From: Gimesia algae
Lineage (GTDB): Bacteria; Planctomycetota; Planctomycetia; Planctomycetales; Planctomycetaceae
DNA: 64,000 nt
Direction of reading: 5' to 3'
NCBI RefSeq assembly: GCF_007746795.1
Contig: NZ_CP036343.1
Coordinates: 4,253,357 to 4,317,356, forward strand
Shown: piece after piece, positions 34,844 to 44,957 of the stretch
Position numbering within the stretch: position 1 is the first letter of the stretch
Layout of the letters: every line of letters starts with the position of its first letter
The notes under the pieces: generated by a model
Seen by the model: only the letters and a program-made list of their open reading frames with translations
What the model was told of the DNA's origin: nothing
Databases searched by the model: none
Translations under genes and position numbers: made by a program

Positions 34844-35026
34844 GTGAAAACGTTTGGTCTCGATGTTCCCAATTGGAGTACACAAAAAAGTTTGCGCACA
34901 TTCTGGAGTAACCCGCCCCTGATCGATCCCAAATTAAAACATCGCCTCTACTTCCAGTGGAAACTGGGGATCATGTTGATTGTGCTGGGCTTTGTATCGT
35001 TCCTGATAAGTGAATTCAGTCAATAA
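34844..35026 (+). CDS. Small single-span membrane protein, unknown
   Basis: This is a 60-residue frame with a GTG start at 34844 and GGAAG four bases upstream. There is a polar N-terminal half (VPNWSTQKSLRTFWSNP), then a C-terminal membrane helix (WKLGIMLIVLGFVSFLI). The clear helix and ribosome binding site argue that it is real. The gene has no close partner. Confidence 0.5.
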   Translation: MKTFGLDVPNWSTQKSLRTFWSNPPLIDPKLKHRLYFQWKLGIMLIVLGFVSFLISEFSQ

Positions 35027-35255
35027 GAAATCGCTTCGTAATAATGTATTTCAGGCTACCGATCCGTTCTCTCACATGCACTTCCTGCACTGGTAATACT
35101 ACTCCCCCCCACCCGTCTTGATATTTCTCTGAATTTTCTGGAACTGATGAATTGTCGGCGATATGATAAATCTCAGGTAGACAGTCGAGCACTTATCTCA
35201 CTCTACCAGTTTTCTCTCACAAACTTTCGCAAGCATTTCTATCGGAGTATGCGCG

Positions 35256-38200
35256 ATGTCGGACAAAGATCAGGAATCAAACCCTACAGTTAATTCTTCA
35301 ATCACTGATTCCCAGACCAGTAGGAAAAAACGATCACCCGTCGAACGTGCCGTTGTCTGGAGTCTGATCACTGTTGCGTTGATAATAGTCATCCTCGAGG
35401 CGAATGCCCGATATGGCTACAGTAAAACTCTGGAAAAAATGCAAAACCGCATCACTCTGGCTGAAAAAGAGAAAGGCAAAGAGTTCTTACTCATTGACGC
35501 CAGAGAAATGGTCAAAGGCTTTCCGTATGGTGACGAACGACTGACGGAAAACGGTAAGCAGATTCAATATCGCTGGTTCAGTCTGTTTCGCACGTTCGCG
35601 ATTGAACTCTCGACGGGAATGGACGATGTCGTCCTCTCACTGGAAACCGATGTCGATGCCTTTGGCGAAGATAAACCTCCTGGCAAAAATACCGTAACGG
35701 CCCTTCCGCAACTTAAACTTCCAGAGAAGGGACTTACCTCGGAATATAAAAATCTGCCCGTCCTGGCAGCCAGTCAGTTCGACTCGAAGCCTGCTGATCT
35801 AAAGGGACTTCTCAGCAGGGAAATTGTGCGTCAGGCAGTTTTAATTAGTGCCAGAGAGGGTTTAGGGTTGCCGACACGCGACAACTCTATACGCGGTGAA
35901 GTCACTTTGATTGAGAACCCGCAAACCTATCCTCTACAACTCTACACCCGCATTGATGGCACGGGAAAAGTTGATTTCGAAATAGAGCGGCCTTTCAGAG
36001 ACAAACCTGCCGCTTACTGGGAATCAGATACAATTGAACTGGCGCGTGACTCATTACTGGAATCACTTATTGAACAGAGTGAAGTGCTGTCTCGTACAGG
36101 CTTCGTCGAGGCGTTGAAAACAGCAGGGTACAACGGGAAGGCGCCAGAGTGGAAGACCGAGTCCAGTATCCCTGAAAAAACATTGCGACAATTGAACGAG
36201 TGGAATTTCATTTCTCAGTACACGGTGATTCAGGACGTGCATGCCGCCATCCGAACAGAGGGTGAATCACCTGAACGACTGGCGGTGCTGACGCGTGCCT
36301 ATGCCAATCTGGGCCATTTGACAGAAATCCACTGGAGCCCGGCTCATAAAGTCTTTAAGGCTCGCTCACTGCTATACGCACAACGCCTGAAAGCCCGCAC
36401 CGATAATTCAGCCTGGGCTCTGGCGCATCGTGCGTATGCCCGAACCTTTACAGGTCTGCACCTCGGTGCACTCGCTGATATTGAGACGATTAAATCAGCT
36501 CAAAAAACAAATGCTGAAAATCAACGTCCCCTGCCCCATTGGATTGATTTGATCGATGCCTACTGTTCGTACAAACCGAAAGTGTTAGAACAGGCTGTTG
36601 AACAGGAAGACCTGAAATCGCTGGCTGTCTATTTACGTTCATTGCAAATCGATCCTATTTCCAATGAAAAAGAAATGGTTTCACGCACGGAAGAACTGCT
36701 GAAATTGGAGCCGGCCTGCTGTCGTGCGTTAGATCAACTCTGTGAGACACAGTCTCTCGGCACTCTCAGAAATGTCACTGAAATTCGTCAGAATCAGATC
36801 TGGGAGCCAATGTATGAAAGATTACAGGCAGGCAATCTTCCTGCATCCGTCAAAGAGCCACTCAACCAACACATGGAGTGGTTATTCAAATTAAAAACCG
36901 GTCTACAGTTTCGAACTCAAATCATTGATTTACTGAAAAACGCCGGGGTAACACAACACGAACCTTCAGTGAATGGCCTGGGTCAGTTGATTCAGGAAGT
37001 GTACTTCACTCAGACGTGTCGCAAACTGGAATTCCAGACAGACTATCTCAGTGTCAGTGTAGATCACGTCGTCTCCGAGGCGCGACCTCTGCTCAAAGAT
37101 CATCCCTATGAGGCCTTTATTGAAAGTTATTCCTCAGTTTCAAAAGATGCGACTGACGCATATCAAAGACTACTCTCCACTTTTAATCCACACGAACTGG
37201 AGCTGATTTCAGAACCACTAATTACAAATAGTTACTACAAACTGAATCGAGATGACTATTCCAGGTTTTTTCTGGCAGCTGAGTCTAACATGGACCCGGT
37301 TTTCCAGGATCATCTCAATTATCAGCGTTTTGTTGTCAAACAGAGAAATTACAGCAGAAATCTGATCGGGGAGATTGCTGAAAAACTTCTGAAAATCAGT
37401 CCCTATGTACCACAAACGGTGGCCATGAACCTCGACGCGAACAACAACTACGTCGAAAACCACCACGCAGAAGTTATGAAACGATATGGAGACGATCCAG
37501 AAATTTTGTCAGCTTTGGGAAAACGTTTTCTTAAGAACAATAACGATGAGAAAGCTGAAGAGATATTCAAACGCCGGTTAGATATTGCCCCCGACCATAC
37601 GACTTACATCTCCCTGGCGGAACTTTATCAAAGACGTGGTGATACAGACAAATGGAAGGAGACACTACAAAAAGCATTGAGAGTTCCCACATCAGGACTG
37701 CAGAATTATCAGATCCATAACAAGCTGGCACACTACCACATGCAACGGGGTGACTTTGAACTGGCAAAGCCGCATGCGGTGAAAGCAGCCGAAAGTTATT
37801 CTGCCTGGGGTCTGGAATGTGGAGCGCAGTGTAGTGAAGGACTCGGTGACATGGACCAGGCAGAAGCCCTGATGAAAGCCCGCTCGATGCGGTATGCTGG
37901 CAACGCCGCCGACTGGTACTTCTGGTGTGTACGCACAGGATTTGGTGATCTCGAAATAGCTCGACAACTGGCTGAACGGACGATCCTGGAAAATCTGGAT
38001 CCGAATCACTATACCCGTGCCATGGAAGCAGCCATAATCCATCTGATTCAGGGTTCAAAACCCGAGGCCTTCAACTTATTTTTGAACACATTCCAGAAAC
38101 ACCACGATGCCTACAGCGGCCTGCATGCGGCCGTCCTCGCCGATGAACTGGGATTCACGCGCCAGCGTGATGAACTGCTTAACGAAACTGCTGAACTATG

Positions 38201-39029
38201 GACTAAAGATTATGCAACGGCTGAAATTGCAAATTATTTTCAGCGGATGCTCCTGAATCAGGATTCTGTTGATTGGAATTCAAAATGGTTTGAGTCCCTG
38301 ATCGTCCAGTTGCCAGACGGCAGCCCCACGAATTTTGATTATTTTGTCGGAAAATTTTTAGAAAAAAGAGGCCAGGATAAACTGGGGACAGAATATCTAC
38401 AACTGGCAGCCACCTCCCCCAATACAAATAAATACAATTGCATCCTGGCTTCACAGGATTTGCGGTCCCATGACAAGGTAGTCAATTCCCGCCGGGTCAG
38501 AGAACTCGAAGATGGTTATGATGAAGTGAAAGTACTCGCGAATCAGGCAAGTCATCTGCTTCAGACTAAAAAACAGAAAGAAGCCATCATCAAATTCGGA
38601 AAGATATTAAAATTAAAACCGGAGCTGGTCAGCATATTGATCAACCGGGCGCAGGCATATGAAGCAATGCATAACTACACTGCAGCCATAGCAGATTACA
38701 AACAGGCAATCGAACTCGATCCGCAATACTGGTTACCTTATAACAATCTAGCCTTTCTGTACGCAGCCAGCGAGCAGGAAGAATTTCGTGATGGCAATAA
38801 GTCACTCCAAAATGCGCAACTGGCGTCTGAACGACTGCCGACACAATACTGGGTGAATTATGCTGCTTTCGCTGTTGCCTATGCTGAACTAAAGCAGTTC
38901 GACAAAGCCATCGAGATGCAGACCATCGCACTCGAACTTGCACCCAATGAAGCAAAAAAGATAGCGCAACGCAGATTAAGGTTATTCAATGAAGGAGAAC
39001 CCTATCGACGAACAACAGAAAAAGAGTAG
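35256..39029 (+). CDS. Large membrane-anchored TPR-repeat protein
   Basis: This is a 1257-residue protein with GGAG upstream of the ATG. A short cytoplasmic head rich in charge is followed by one membrane helix at about residues 30-50 (VVWSLITVALIIVILEANA). A 1200-residue exported or periplasmic body consists mainly of helical repeats. TPR units are clearest in the last third: LGKRFLKNNNDEKAEEIF, LAELYQRRGDTDKW and INRAQAYEAMHNYTAAIADY. The TPR mass suggests a scaffold for an envelope complex; no enzyme domain is seen. The stop codon TAG (39027-39029) is the first TAG of repeat E, so the original C-terminus may have been a little longer. Confidence 0.8.
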   Translation: MSDKDQESNPTVNSSITDSQTSRKKRSPVERAVVWSLITVALIIVILEANARYGYSKTLEKMQNRITLAEKEKGKEFLLIDAREMVKGFPYGDERLTENGKQIQYRWFSLFRTFAIELSTGMDDVVLSLETDVDAFGEDKPPGKNTVTALPQLKLPEKGLTSEYKNLPVLAASQFDSKPADLKGLLSREIVRQAVLISAREGLGLPTRDNSIRGEVTLIENPQTYPLQLYTRIDGTGKVDFEIERPFRDKPAAYWESDTIELARDSLLESLIEQSEVLSRTGFVEALKTAGYNGKAPEWKTESSIPEKTLRQLNEWNFISQYTVIQDVHAAIRTEGESPERLAVLTRAYANLGHLTEIHWSPAHKVFKARSLLYAQRLKARTDNSAWALAHRAYARTFTGLHLGALADIETIKSAQKTNAENQRPLPHWIDLIDAYCSYKPKVLEQAVEQEDLKSLAVYLRSLQIDPISNEKEMVSRTEELLKLEPACCRALDQLCETQSLGTLRNVTEIRQNQIWEPMYERLQAGNLPASVKEPLNQHMEWLFKLKTGLQFRTQIIDLLKNAGVTQHEPSVNGLGQLIQEVYFTQTCRKLEFQTDYLSVSVDHVVSEARPLLKDHPYEAFIESYSSVSKDATDAYQRLLSTFNPHELELISEPLITNSYYKLNRDDYSRFFLAAESNMDPVFQDHLNYQRFVVKQRNYSRNLIGEIAEKLLKISPYVPQTVAMNLDANNNYVENHHAEVMKRYGDDPEILSALGKRFLKNNNDEKAEEIFKRRLDIAPDHTTYISLAELYQRRGDTDKWKETLQKALRVPTSGLQNYQIHNKLAHYHMQRGDFELAKPHAVKAAESYSAWGLECGAQCSEGLGDMDQAEALMKARSMRYAGNAADWYFWCVRTGFGDLEIARQLAERTILENLDPNHYTRAMEAAIIHLIQGSKPEAFNLFLNTFQKHHDAYSGLHAAVLADELGFTRQRDELLNETAELWTKDYATAEIANYFQRMLLNQDSVDWNSKWFESLIVQLPDGSPTNFDYFVGKFLEKRGQDKLGTEYLQLAATSPNTNKYNCILASQDLRSHDKVVNSRRVRELEDGYDEVKVLANQASHLLQTKKQKEAIIKFGKILKLKPELVSILINRAQAYEAMHNYTAAIADYKQAIELDPQYWLPYNNLAFLYAASEQEEFRDGNKSLQNAQLASERLPTQYWVNYAAFAVAYAELKQFDKAIEMQTIALELAPNEAKKIAQRRLRLFNEGEPYRRTTEKE

Positions 39030-39121
39030 ACTGAGTCCAGTTTTACTGTAGCGTCTCCAAGGCCATTTGGACCGAGTATACTAGATTGAGAGACGCTATG
39101 GTTGAATGTGATGCGATCTAG
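39027..39121 (-). repeat. Dispersed 95-bp hairpin repeat, copy E
   Basis: This runs from TAGACTGAGTCCAG to GATGCGATCTAG, with arms TAGCGTCTC and GAGACGCTA. It is in reverse orientation relative to copy A. It gives the TPR gene its stop codon. Confidence 0.88.
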
Positions 39122-39192
39122 TTAACACACGCCATACAAGTTTTTATGCAGATGTATTATCGGTGTCCTCTTCCGCTGGATCATCGCGAGGA

Positions 39193-39638
39193 TCAAGCGG
39201 TCCACCGTACCAGATATTGAGCCCCCATACCTGCCCCGGTAAACAGCAGCAACGCATAGCCGAAATTTTGAGCCGGGAACCCGTCGATCAGCCAGCCTGG
39301 AAAGCCGGCGATAATTAACGAGACCGAGACAGCAAACGCTAAGAACAGTGAAAACCTTCGATATCGAATGCGTTTGCGTCTGTTTTCTCCGTCTCCCGTT
39401 CATTCGCTTCTTCGACAGCCATTGTGAATTCAGACTTCGGTTGATACCAGAGCAGTGCCAGCACAACCGGGTAACCCACAATACAGAATAACAGTAACTG
39501 CCCCGTGTCCTCAGGTCCTTCTCCGGCAATGAGCGCATTTGACAACAGTACAAGCGCACTACCAAACAGCAGATGCACCTGGATTGCAGGCAGAGAGCGC
39601 AGAAATCGTCCCAACGATTGAGGGTCCATTTCGTCCAT
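39193..39638 (-). pseudogene. Four-helix membrane protein gene broken by a frameshift
   Basis: From ATG at 39638 the frame encodes two membrane helices (VHLLFGSALVLLSNALIA and LLLFCIVGYPVVLALLWY) and a charged loop (EEANERETEKTD). It then runs into a nonsense tail and stop at 39339. In the -1 frame the same region continues as a sensible protein (RRKRIRYRRFSLFLAFAVSV, then NFGYALLLFTGAGMGAQYL) to TGA at 39193-39195. The switch fits a single-base change near the AAAA run in the loop. Joined, it gives about 148 residues with four membrane helices. It is either a real frameshift mutation or a sequencing error. The long overlapping frame 39122-39565 is in a third phase and is a shadow. Confidence 0.7.
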
Positions 39639-39720
39639 GTCTACTTAACCCGAACATGAAATGATAAATGCGAATTACCCTGGCAGATTACTTCAGACAG
39701 TACAATCAATTTGTCTCGCT

Positions 39721-40206
39721 TTATTCAATGTCCTCGATTTCCACATCCGAAATCACGGTTCCCTCGGGAAGATCTTTCACCTGCTCATGGATCTGGCCAA
39801 GAATGCTGATGTAGACACTGACTTCCGAAGTCTCATAATTTTCCAGTTCGTCGCTTCCGCCCAGCACGAGGGGTTGCTGATGACTGTAAACCTGGTTGGC
39901 TTCCAGTTCGATTCCCGCATCTCGCAGTTCCACTACCCGCGCCGGAAATAAATGGTCAGTCACAAATTCCGTATCAGAAAGCAGCTCTTCAAAAGTGGAA
40001 CCATCCTCGGCAACGGGTCTGATGTCGCCTTCAATGACATCAATGAAATAGACGGCCCCCGATTCACCTTGCGCAAACAAATCACCCAGCGCGGTCAGCA
40101 GCACGGGACGCATCGGTTCCGGCATCGCCCAGGCCCAGTCGTTAAGTAGCTCATCAATATCAATTCCCTCAGGATTGATTGTCAGATCGTTCAGAGTTAT
40201 TTCCAT
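39721..40206 (-). CDS. DUF1851 / T6SS immunity protein Tdi1-like
   Basis: This is 161 residues from the ATG at 40206, which has TGAGG upstream; the frame opens at a GTG at 40218. The segments RPVLLTALGDLFAQGESGAV, YFIDVIEGDI and LVLGGSDELENYE, and the ending ILGQIHEQVKDLPEGT, match the DUF1851 family. That family contains the Tdi1 immunity protein that blocks a DNase effector of type VI secretion. No effector gene is next to it, so it is an orphan, perhaps protecting against neighbours' toxins. It is cytoplasmic, with no signal peptide, and acidic. Confidence 0.75.
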   Translation of the reverse strand: MEITLNDLTINPEGIDIDELLNDWAWAMPEPMRPVLLTALGDLFAQGESGAVYFIDVIEGDIRPVAEDGSTFEELLSDTEFVTDHLFPARVVELRDAGIELEANQVYSHQQPLVLGGSDELENYETSEVSVYISILGQIHEQVKDLPEGTVISDVEIEDIE

Positions 40207-40377
40207 GGTAATCCTCACATCTCAAATCGTAGTAAACAAAGAGTGCCTGCAGGCAGAGAGTTGAATGATGCGGTCACGTTAACACGTAAAAACTCAGAGT
40301 GCAAATTACTTTGAGCGATCCATGCCATAGAATTTCGTCATTAGTTTCAAAATTGAATTAAAATAATTGATGTCATG

Positions 40378-41400
40378 TCAGAAAGAACCGCTCAGCCGTT
40401 TGAGTGGCACTTTCAGAAAATGAACTCCGTTCCGGTTCATGAAGACTGTGCCCACAGTTTCCTCATCTACCTGGATAGTACGAGCCGAGTAATAACGGGC
40501 CGCTACAGGCGTGTCAGGCAGCAGTACAACAGTTCGACGCGCGTCCCACGTCTGACCGTCATCGGTCGACAGATTGTAACTCAGCCCTAGATTCTTCTGT
40601 CCCCTGCCCCACGTTACCAGCACGCGTCCGTCTGAGAGTGTCGTCAGAAAACGGCCTTCCGCATTGTCTCGCTGATCCGGAATCGCTGGAAAACCTTTGA
40701 CCGGTAACCAATGCTGTCCGGCATCAGTCGAACGCAGCAAGACCGGCCCCATTGCCAGTAGAGATCCGCCAGCAGTCTTCACAATCTGCTGGAACTCATG
40801 CTGCACTCCGCCTGGTCCCACCAGCGGATATTCTTCGAGCACGTCGGTCTCTGGATCATACAAACGCGGTACTCCCACACGCAGCGGTAACAGCCAGCGT
40901 CCCCCCATCCAGGGCAGCACATTATGCCGCACAGCACCCAGATGCTTGCCGTCGACCGGACCAATCAGTCGCTGTTCACTCCAGCTGCGTCCCTGATCGT
41001 CACTGAGGGAATAGAGCAATGCCCGTTCGTAATAGCCGTCTTTGGCTTTATCGTCGGCAATATAATTCCAGGTAACCAGAATGCGTTCGTCCGGTAGAAT
41101 GTCGACAGTCCCGGGGTAAACTTCATACTTTTTTACTTCGCGAATGACAGCCGGACGTTTTGCCGAGGTTGCGATTGCTGTCGGTTTGGACCAGGTCTCT
41201 CCTTGGTCGTCCGACCGCGAACACACCAGGACATTCGCCCCTTTATAAACAACAATCAGCGTGCCATTCTGACCCCGACAGATTGAAGGATGAATGTGCC
41301 CCTGAATACGTTCCGCCAGAATCGGCACCGGCTTGTCCTCTGCAAATGCATGGGAACTAACCAGAAACATCATCAGGATTATGTATCGACTGAGAAACAT
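40378..41400 (-). CDS. Exo-alpha-sialidase-like BNR-repeat protein
   Basis: This is 340 residues from the ATG at 41400, which has GGGGG directly upstream; the frame opens at a TTG at 41424 that overlaps the previous stop. The signal peptide ends AFAE. Asp-box (BNR) repeats are visible as SRSDDQGETW, SLSDDQGRSW, RSTDAGQHW and STDDGQTW, giving a six-bladed propeller. Conserved Arg residues sit in the usual sialidase spacing, though I do not see a clean RIP motif. It is the last gene of a leftward cluster with a ceramidase-like fusion, an SGNH hydrolase and a sulfatase. That context supports glycan or glycolipid breakdown outside the cell membrane. Confidence 0.8.
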   Translation of the reverse strand: MFLSRYIILMMFLVSSHAFAEDKPVPILAERIQGHIHPSICRGQNGTLIVVYKGANVLVCSRSDDQGETWSKPTAIATSAKRPAVIREVKKYEVYPGTVDILPDERILVTWNYIADDKAKDGYYERALLYSLSDDQGRSWSEQRLIGPVDGKHLGAVRHNVLPWMGGRWLLPLRVGVPRLYDPETDVLEEYPLVGPGGVQHEFQQIVKTAGGSLLAMGPVLLRSTDAGQHWLPVKGFPAIPDQRDNAEGRFLTTLSDGRVLVTWGRGQKNLGLSYNLSTDDGQTWDARRTVVLLPDTPVAARYYSARTIQVDEETVGTVFMNRNGVHFLKVPLKRLSGSF

Positions 41401-41420
41401 TCCACCCCCTTTTTTAGAGC

Positions 41421-43907
41421 TCAATCCGTTTTGTTTTTGGTCGCTGCTTCCCGTAACAGTTTCAGAGCCGCTTCTACCAGCATTTCCCCACTACCCGGCT
41501 GCAGATTCGAATTCGTCACTTCGTAACTGCCACCTGCATAAGCGGCCCGGTGGGGAATGTAAATCGTTTCGACCGTATTGGATAATTCGATAATCATTGT
41601 GGTTTTAAAAGGAGACGCCTGTTTGATCGCCAGTCCCAGTTCGACGAATACTTCGCCGGGCAGACAGACGATGGCAACCTCGTCCCCAATCGTCATCACC
41701 GTTACATCCACGGGCAGTCTCTCACCCGCGCCAGCCAGTGAACGGCTCAACCCCCAGGTAATGTGCTCAAGCGTATTGGCGTGCGGTTTTTTGTGCCTGA
41801 TCTGATCCAGAATCATTTTTTTATAAGCTGTCACATGCTCAAAGAAATCGACCTTGCCCCCCTTGTGGGCAATCTCCAGTATCTTGATCGAACGTGCAAC
41901 CTCTTCGGGAGAGGCATCCTGCAGAGGCAGCTTCACAAGCTGGGATTCGACCGTTAAAGTCGTATTTTGAAGCGGTGTCAATTTCTCCAGTTGATCCGTG
42001 ATGGAAGTTCCCAGCGATGTTCCAATATAATCGACATTATTCCGGACAGGCGACGCTGGATTCGCATGATTGATATCGCCACAGCAGCCGGTACCGAAAA
42101 TCGAAACGACATCCGGTCCGAGTGCATCCCGCAAACTGCGTTCAATGAAAAACGGATAGTCCGCACTCCACTTCATTCCGCCAACCGTATCCAGATGCAA
42201 TGCGAAATTACTGAGCACTCCCCGTTTTCTTCCACTCTCAGGATCAGTCATTGACAATAAAGCGATTTCAGTATCAATGGGTCCTGCAGCGCGAATCACT
42301 TCCGGGTTTTTCAACGACTGCCAGGTTTTCACGCTGCCATCACGCATTACAAAGCGACGGTTGAAGGCGACTGGCGTCTTTTGTGTCGCACTCCCCGTTG
42401 CCAGTACAGTCGGTTTCGCGTTCTCAAAAGCCTGTTCAATCGCCGCCACCGGACCGTTGATCAGTTTTTCAATATACTGTTTTCGCAGTTGCTCCTGCGA
42501 TTCCTTACCCAGATACAGATACAGCTCTTTCATGTAATCGGGCGCGGTATGCGAATGTGTGGCAGCGATCACGATGTTCTGAGCGGGAATCCCCGTTTTC
42601 TCAGCAGCAATCCGTCGTACTTCTTTGGATAAATCCGTGGCGATGCCAATTAAATCGCAAACCACAAGGGCAGCCACTGTCTCCCCCTCGCGGAATACAA
42701 CCGCTTTCGCTTTGAGTGGATCAATGGTCCCCTCCGCCAGTCGCTCGTGGTAATAACCCGCCATCGGAAAGCCGACCGGCGGCGTGATATCGATCTCCGC
42801 GACTCCCACCTGAATACCGGAACGCGCTGCTGTGGATTCAAGATGGTTTCGAACAGCCGTCAGCCACATCGCTGCGGCCCGTTTTTGCCCGATACTGGAA
42901 AAGTGGCGACGAGATTTTATGTCTCCCCGATTTTCACCTTGCAGGGTGTCGGTATCAGGTCCCGCAGAAAAACCACGTTTGGGGATCAGTTGCTCAATGG
43001 CCGTTCGAATCTGTAATTCCCCCGCAGGGTCATTGTATACGGTTGGATGGTGTGTCGATTTCGCCAGCAGCCATTCTGGATTGAAGCCCCATAAACGTTC
43101 TGCTGACTCCCGAATCATCTGGATATTCTTGATGTATTGATCTATCGGAGTTTTCGCGATGACATCCGATTCCCCCTGCTGCCAGAGCACTGCACGAAAA
43201 CGTCCCACCTTTGTACCTGAAGCGATCAGTTGTGCATGCAGTTTCCCGCCTGGCAGCCATTGAGTGGATGAGGTCGCACCGACCGCCGCATTGACGAACG
43301 CGACCGGAACTCGGAATTCTTTCACCAGCGCATCACCCAGAGGCGGCCAGATTGACCCGCCATTACTGTTATCGTACACAGGCTGGGGATCATGCGCAGT
43401 TACCCACTCCTGCTTTTTCGGATCAAAGGCCACAACCCGTTGCTGGGAATCTGCTACTTTCAGTCTTTCATCATTGCAATTTGTCGCATAAGACTGACCG
43501 GCCACTACAAAGACTTCACCAACGCCTATCGGACTTACAGTCCCCACAGCTTCAGTTTTATCCTGCACTCGACATCGCACTTCCAGTCGATACCAGCCAC
43601 CCGCTGCAATTCGTGCCGAATAAGAGAATCGTTTTTCGGTTATTTTTGGTGTAAAATTGATCCATAAATCAGATGATGGTGTTTGCACGGGCAACTGGAC
43701 CAATCGATACTCCCAGGCCGTCTTAAGGGTTCCTTCTGGTATCATTCCAGAGATGAGTACATCAGCATATCCAGCCCCTGGTGCGACACCGGTTCGCTGA
43801 ATCACCTGATGCGACTCCGGCGTCGTCAGTTGCAATGTGTCAGCTGCTTGCGTATCAAGGCTGATCAGCGCGAAAGTCAATAGAACGAGTACTCGAAAAC
43901 AGTGCAT
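41421..43907 (-). CDS. Fusion of SASA-type acetylesterase and neutral ceramidase-like hydrolase
   Basis: This is 828 residues from the ATG at 43907 after AAAGG; the frame is open to 43949. The signal peptide is MHCFRVLVLLTFALISLDTQ. Residues about 20-365 are a sialate O-acetylesterase-like SGNH domain with VVAGQSYATN, LWQQGESD and the late HFSSIG. Residues about 370-828 are a neutral/alkaline ceramidase-like domain (VGVAEIDITPPVGFPMAGYY, IAATHSHTAPDY, FGTGCCGDINHAN). The metal-binding histidines are in AATHSH. The pairing suggests one enzyme removing acetyl groups and cleaving an amide-linked lipid or sugar. The substrate is not proven. Confidence 0.85.
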   Translation of the reverse strand: MHCFRVLVLLTFALISLDTQAADTLQLTTPESHQVIQRTGVAPGAGYADVLISGMIPEGTLKTAWEYRLVQLPVQTPSSDLWINFTPKITEKRFSYSARIAAGGWYRLEVRCRVQDKTEAVGTVSPIGVGEVFVVAGQSYATNCNDERLKVADSQQRVVAFDPKKQEWVTAHDPQPVYDNSNGGSIWPPLGDALVKEFRVPVAFVNAAVGATSSTQWLPGGKLHAQLIASGTKVGRFRAVLWQQGESDVIAKTPIDQYIKNIQMIRESAERLWGFNPEWLLAKSTHHPTVYNDPAGELQIRTAIEQLIPKRGFSAGPDTDTLQGENRGDIKSRRHFSSIGQKRAAAMWLTAVRNHLESTAARSGIQVGVAEIDITPPVGFPMAGYYHERLAEGTIDPLKAKAVVFREGETVAALVVCDLIGIATDLSKEVRRIAAEKTGIPAQNIVIAATHSHTAPDYMKELYLYLGKESQEQLRKQYIEKLINGPVAAIEQAFENAKPTVLATGSATQKTPVAFNRRFVMRDGSVKTWQSLKNPEVIRAAGPIDTEIALLSMTDPESGRKRGVLSNFALHLDTVGGMKWSADYPFFIERSLRDALGPDVVSIFGTGCCGDINHANPASPVRNNVDYIGTSLGTSITDQLEKLTPLQNTTLTVESQLVKLPLQDASPEEVARSIKILEIAHKGGKVDFFEHVTAYKKMILDQIRHKKPHANTLEHITWGLSRSLAGAGERLPVDVTVMTIGDEVAIVCLPGEVFVELGLAIKQASPFKTTMIIELSNTVETIYIPHRAAYAGGSYEVTNSNLQPGSGEMLVEAALKLLREAATKNKTD

Positions 43908-43973
43908 CATCTGCTGTTGACCTTTAATAAATGTAAGGCAGGAAATCATAATACTGAGGGTTCTGCAGCGGCA

Positions 43974-44957
43974 CTAATCGTCACGTAACGCTTTGAACTC
44001 CTGATAGCTCTTCCAGGCAATTCGCTGTAGATCAGCTCGATCTTTGGCAGAGAACATCGTGGTAATCGGATTTCCATCCCGGTCTTTGGTGCGATCTTTA
44101 TTATCGAAATACCGAATATCAGTAATCGAATCCACGGGTAAGCCTTCCGGACTGCGATCAAACAAAGCTGCATACAGACAGCAGGCCGTCAGATACGCCA
44201 TCGTCTGATTGAGATGAGCATCGTTGATGAACCGCAGCGTCAGATCAGGGCGTTCCGTCTGGCAATGGAAGCCTGCCAGCGACATCGGAGCGGCACTCGC
44301 ATCGACCTGTTTTGCCAGCGTGGCAATTGCCCTCGCTTTCTCCATGACAGCAGCAGCAGCAACAGGGGGATTTTTTAAAGCCTTTGCGTTCTGAGTATTC
44401 GGCGTTGTTTCATACAGGATCACGCGCGCCCCCTGTTTTTTCGCCAGTTCCGCAAATTTAGGAGCATACTGAGCATACAGCGAGTCGGCCCCCTTCAGGT
44501 CATCACGGTATGACTGCAGAATGACGACATCCCACTTGGGATGTTCCTGATCCAATTCTTTCAGTAATTGACGATGCCGTTTCAAAGCCGCAGCAGCGTA
44601 ACGATTCTTGGGGTCTTTCGCATCTTTCTCCAGACCGGCAATTGTCTGTTTCTCTTCCTCAGGCGTCAGTTGATGCAGTTTGACAAAATTTTGCGAACCC
44701 AGATTCCAGTGATCGACCAGTCGTCGGCCGCCATAAATCACTGTGGTCGGATTGAAAGTCAGATTCGGATTACCTGCTTCTACCATCTTCTTGACGACCT
44801 GTGCCAGATTGTGTCGAGCCGTATAACTGTTTCCAATGAAAAGCACATTCAGTGTCTCTTTTTTATCCCCTTCAGCCGCAACAGCGTCTGAATTTACGTG
44901 TACGGATATGAAACTGAGACACAGAAAGAAAGTCAGAATTCGCAGTTTGTTTTTCAT
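43974..44957 (-). CDS. SGNH/GDSL-type hydrolase, secreted
   Basis: This is a 327-residue protein with a signal peptide (LRILTFFLCLSFISVHVNS). Block I is VLFIGNSYT, where Ser is the nucleophile. VVILQSYRDD is in the position of block III, and the C-terminal DAHLNQTMAYLTA provides the D-x-x-H catalytic pair. This is the planctomycete group usually annotated as SGNH hydrolase or DUF4886-like. It probably removes acyl groups from a polysaccharide. It stands between the sulfatase and the acetylesterase/ceramidase fusion, all leftward with gaps of about 65-105 bp, so one transcript is likely. Confidence 0.82.
   Translation of the reverse strand: MKNKLRILTFFLCLSFISVHVNSDAVAAEGDKKETLNVLFIGNSYTARHNLAQVVKKMVEAGNPNLTFNPTTVIYGGRRLVDHWNLGSQNFVKLHQLTPEEEKQTIAGLEKDAKDPKNRYAAAALKRHRQLLKELDQEHPKWDVVILQSYRDDLKGADSLYAQYAPKFAELAKKQGARVILYETTPNTQNAKALKNPPVAAAAVMEKARAIATLAKQVDASAAPMSLAGFHCQTERPDLTLRFINDAHLNQTMAYLTACCLYAALFDRSPEGLPVDSITDIRYFDNKDRTKDRDGNPITTMFSAKDRADLQRIAWKSYQEFKALRDD

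Noticed and set aside
39122..39565. 147-codon minus-strand frame
   Set aside because: It lies in the third phase across the frameshifted membrane gene, whose two other phases give clear membrane helices. This one is a shadow.
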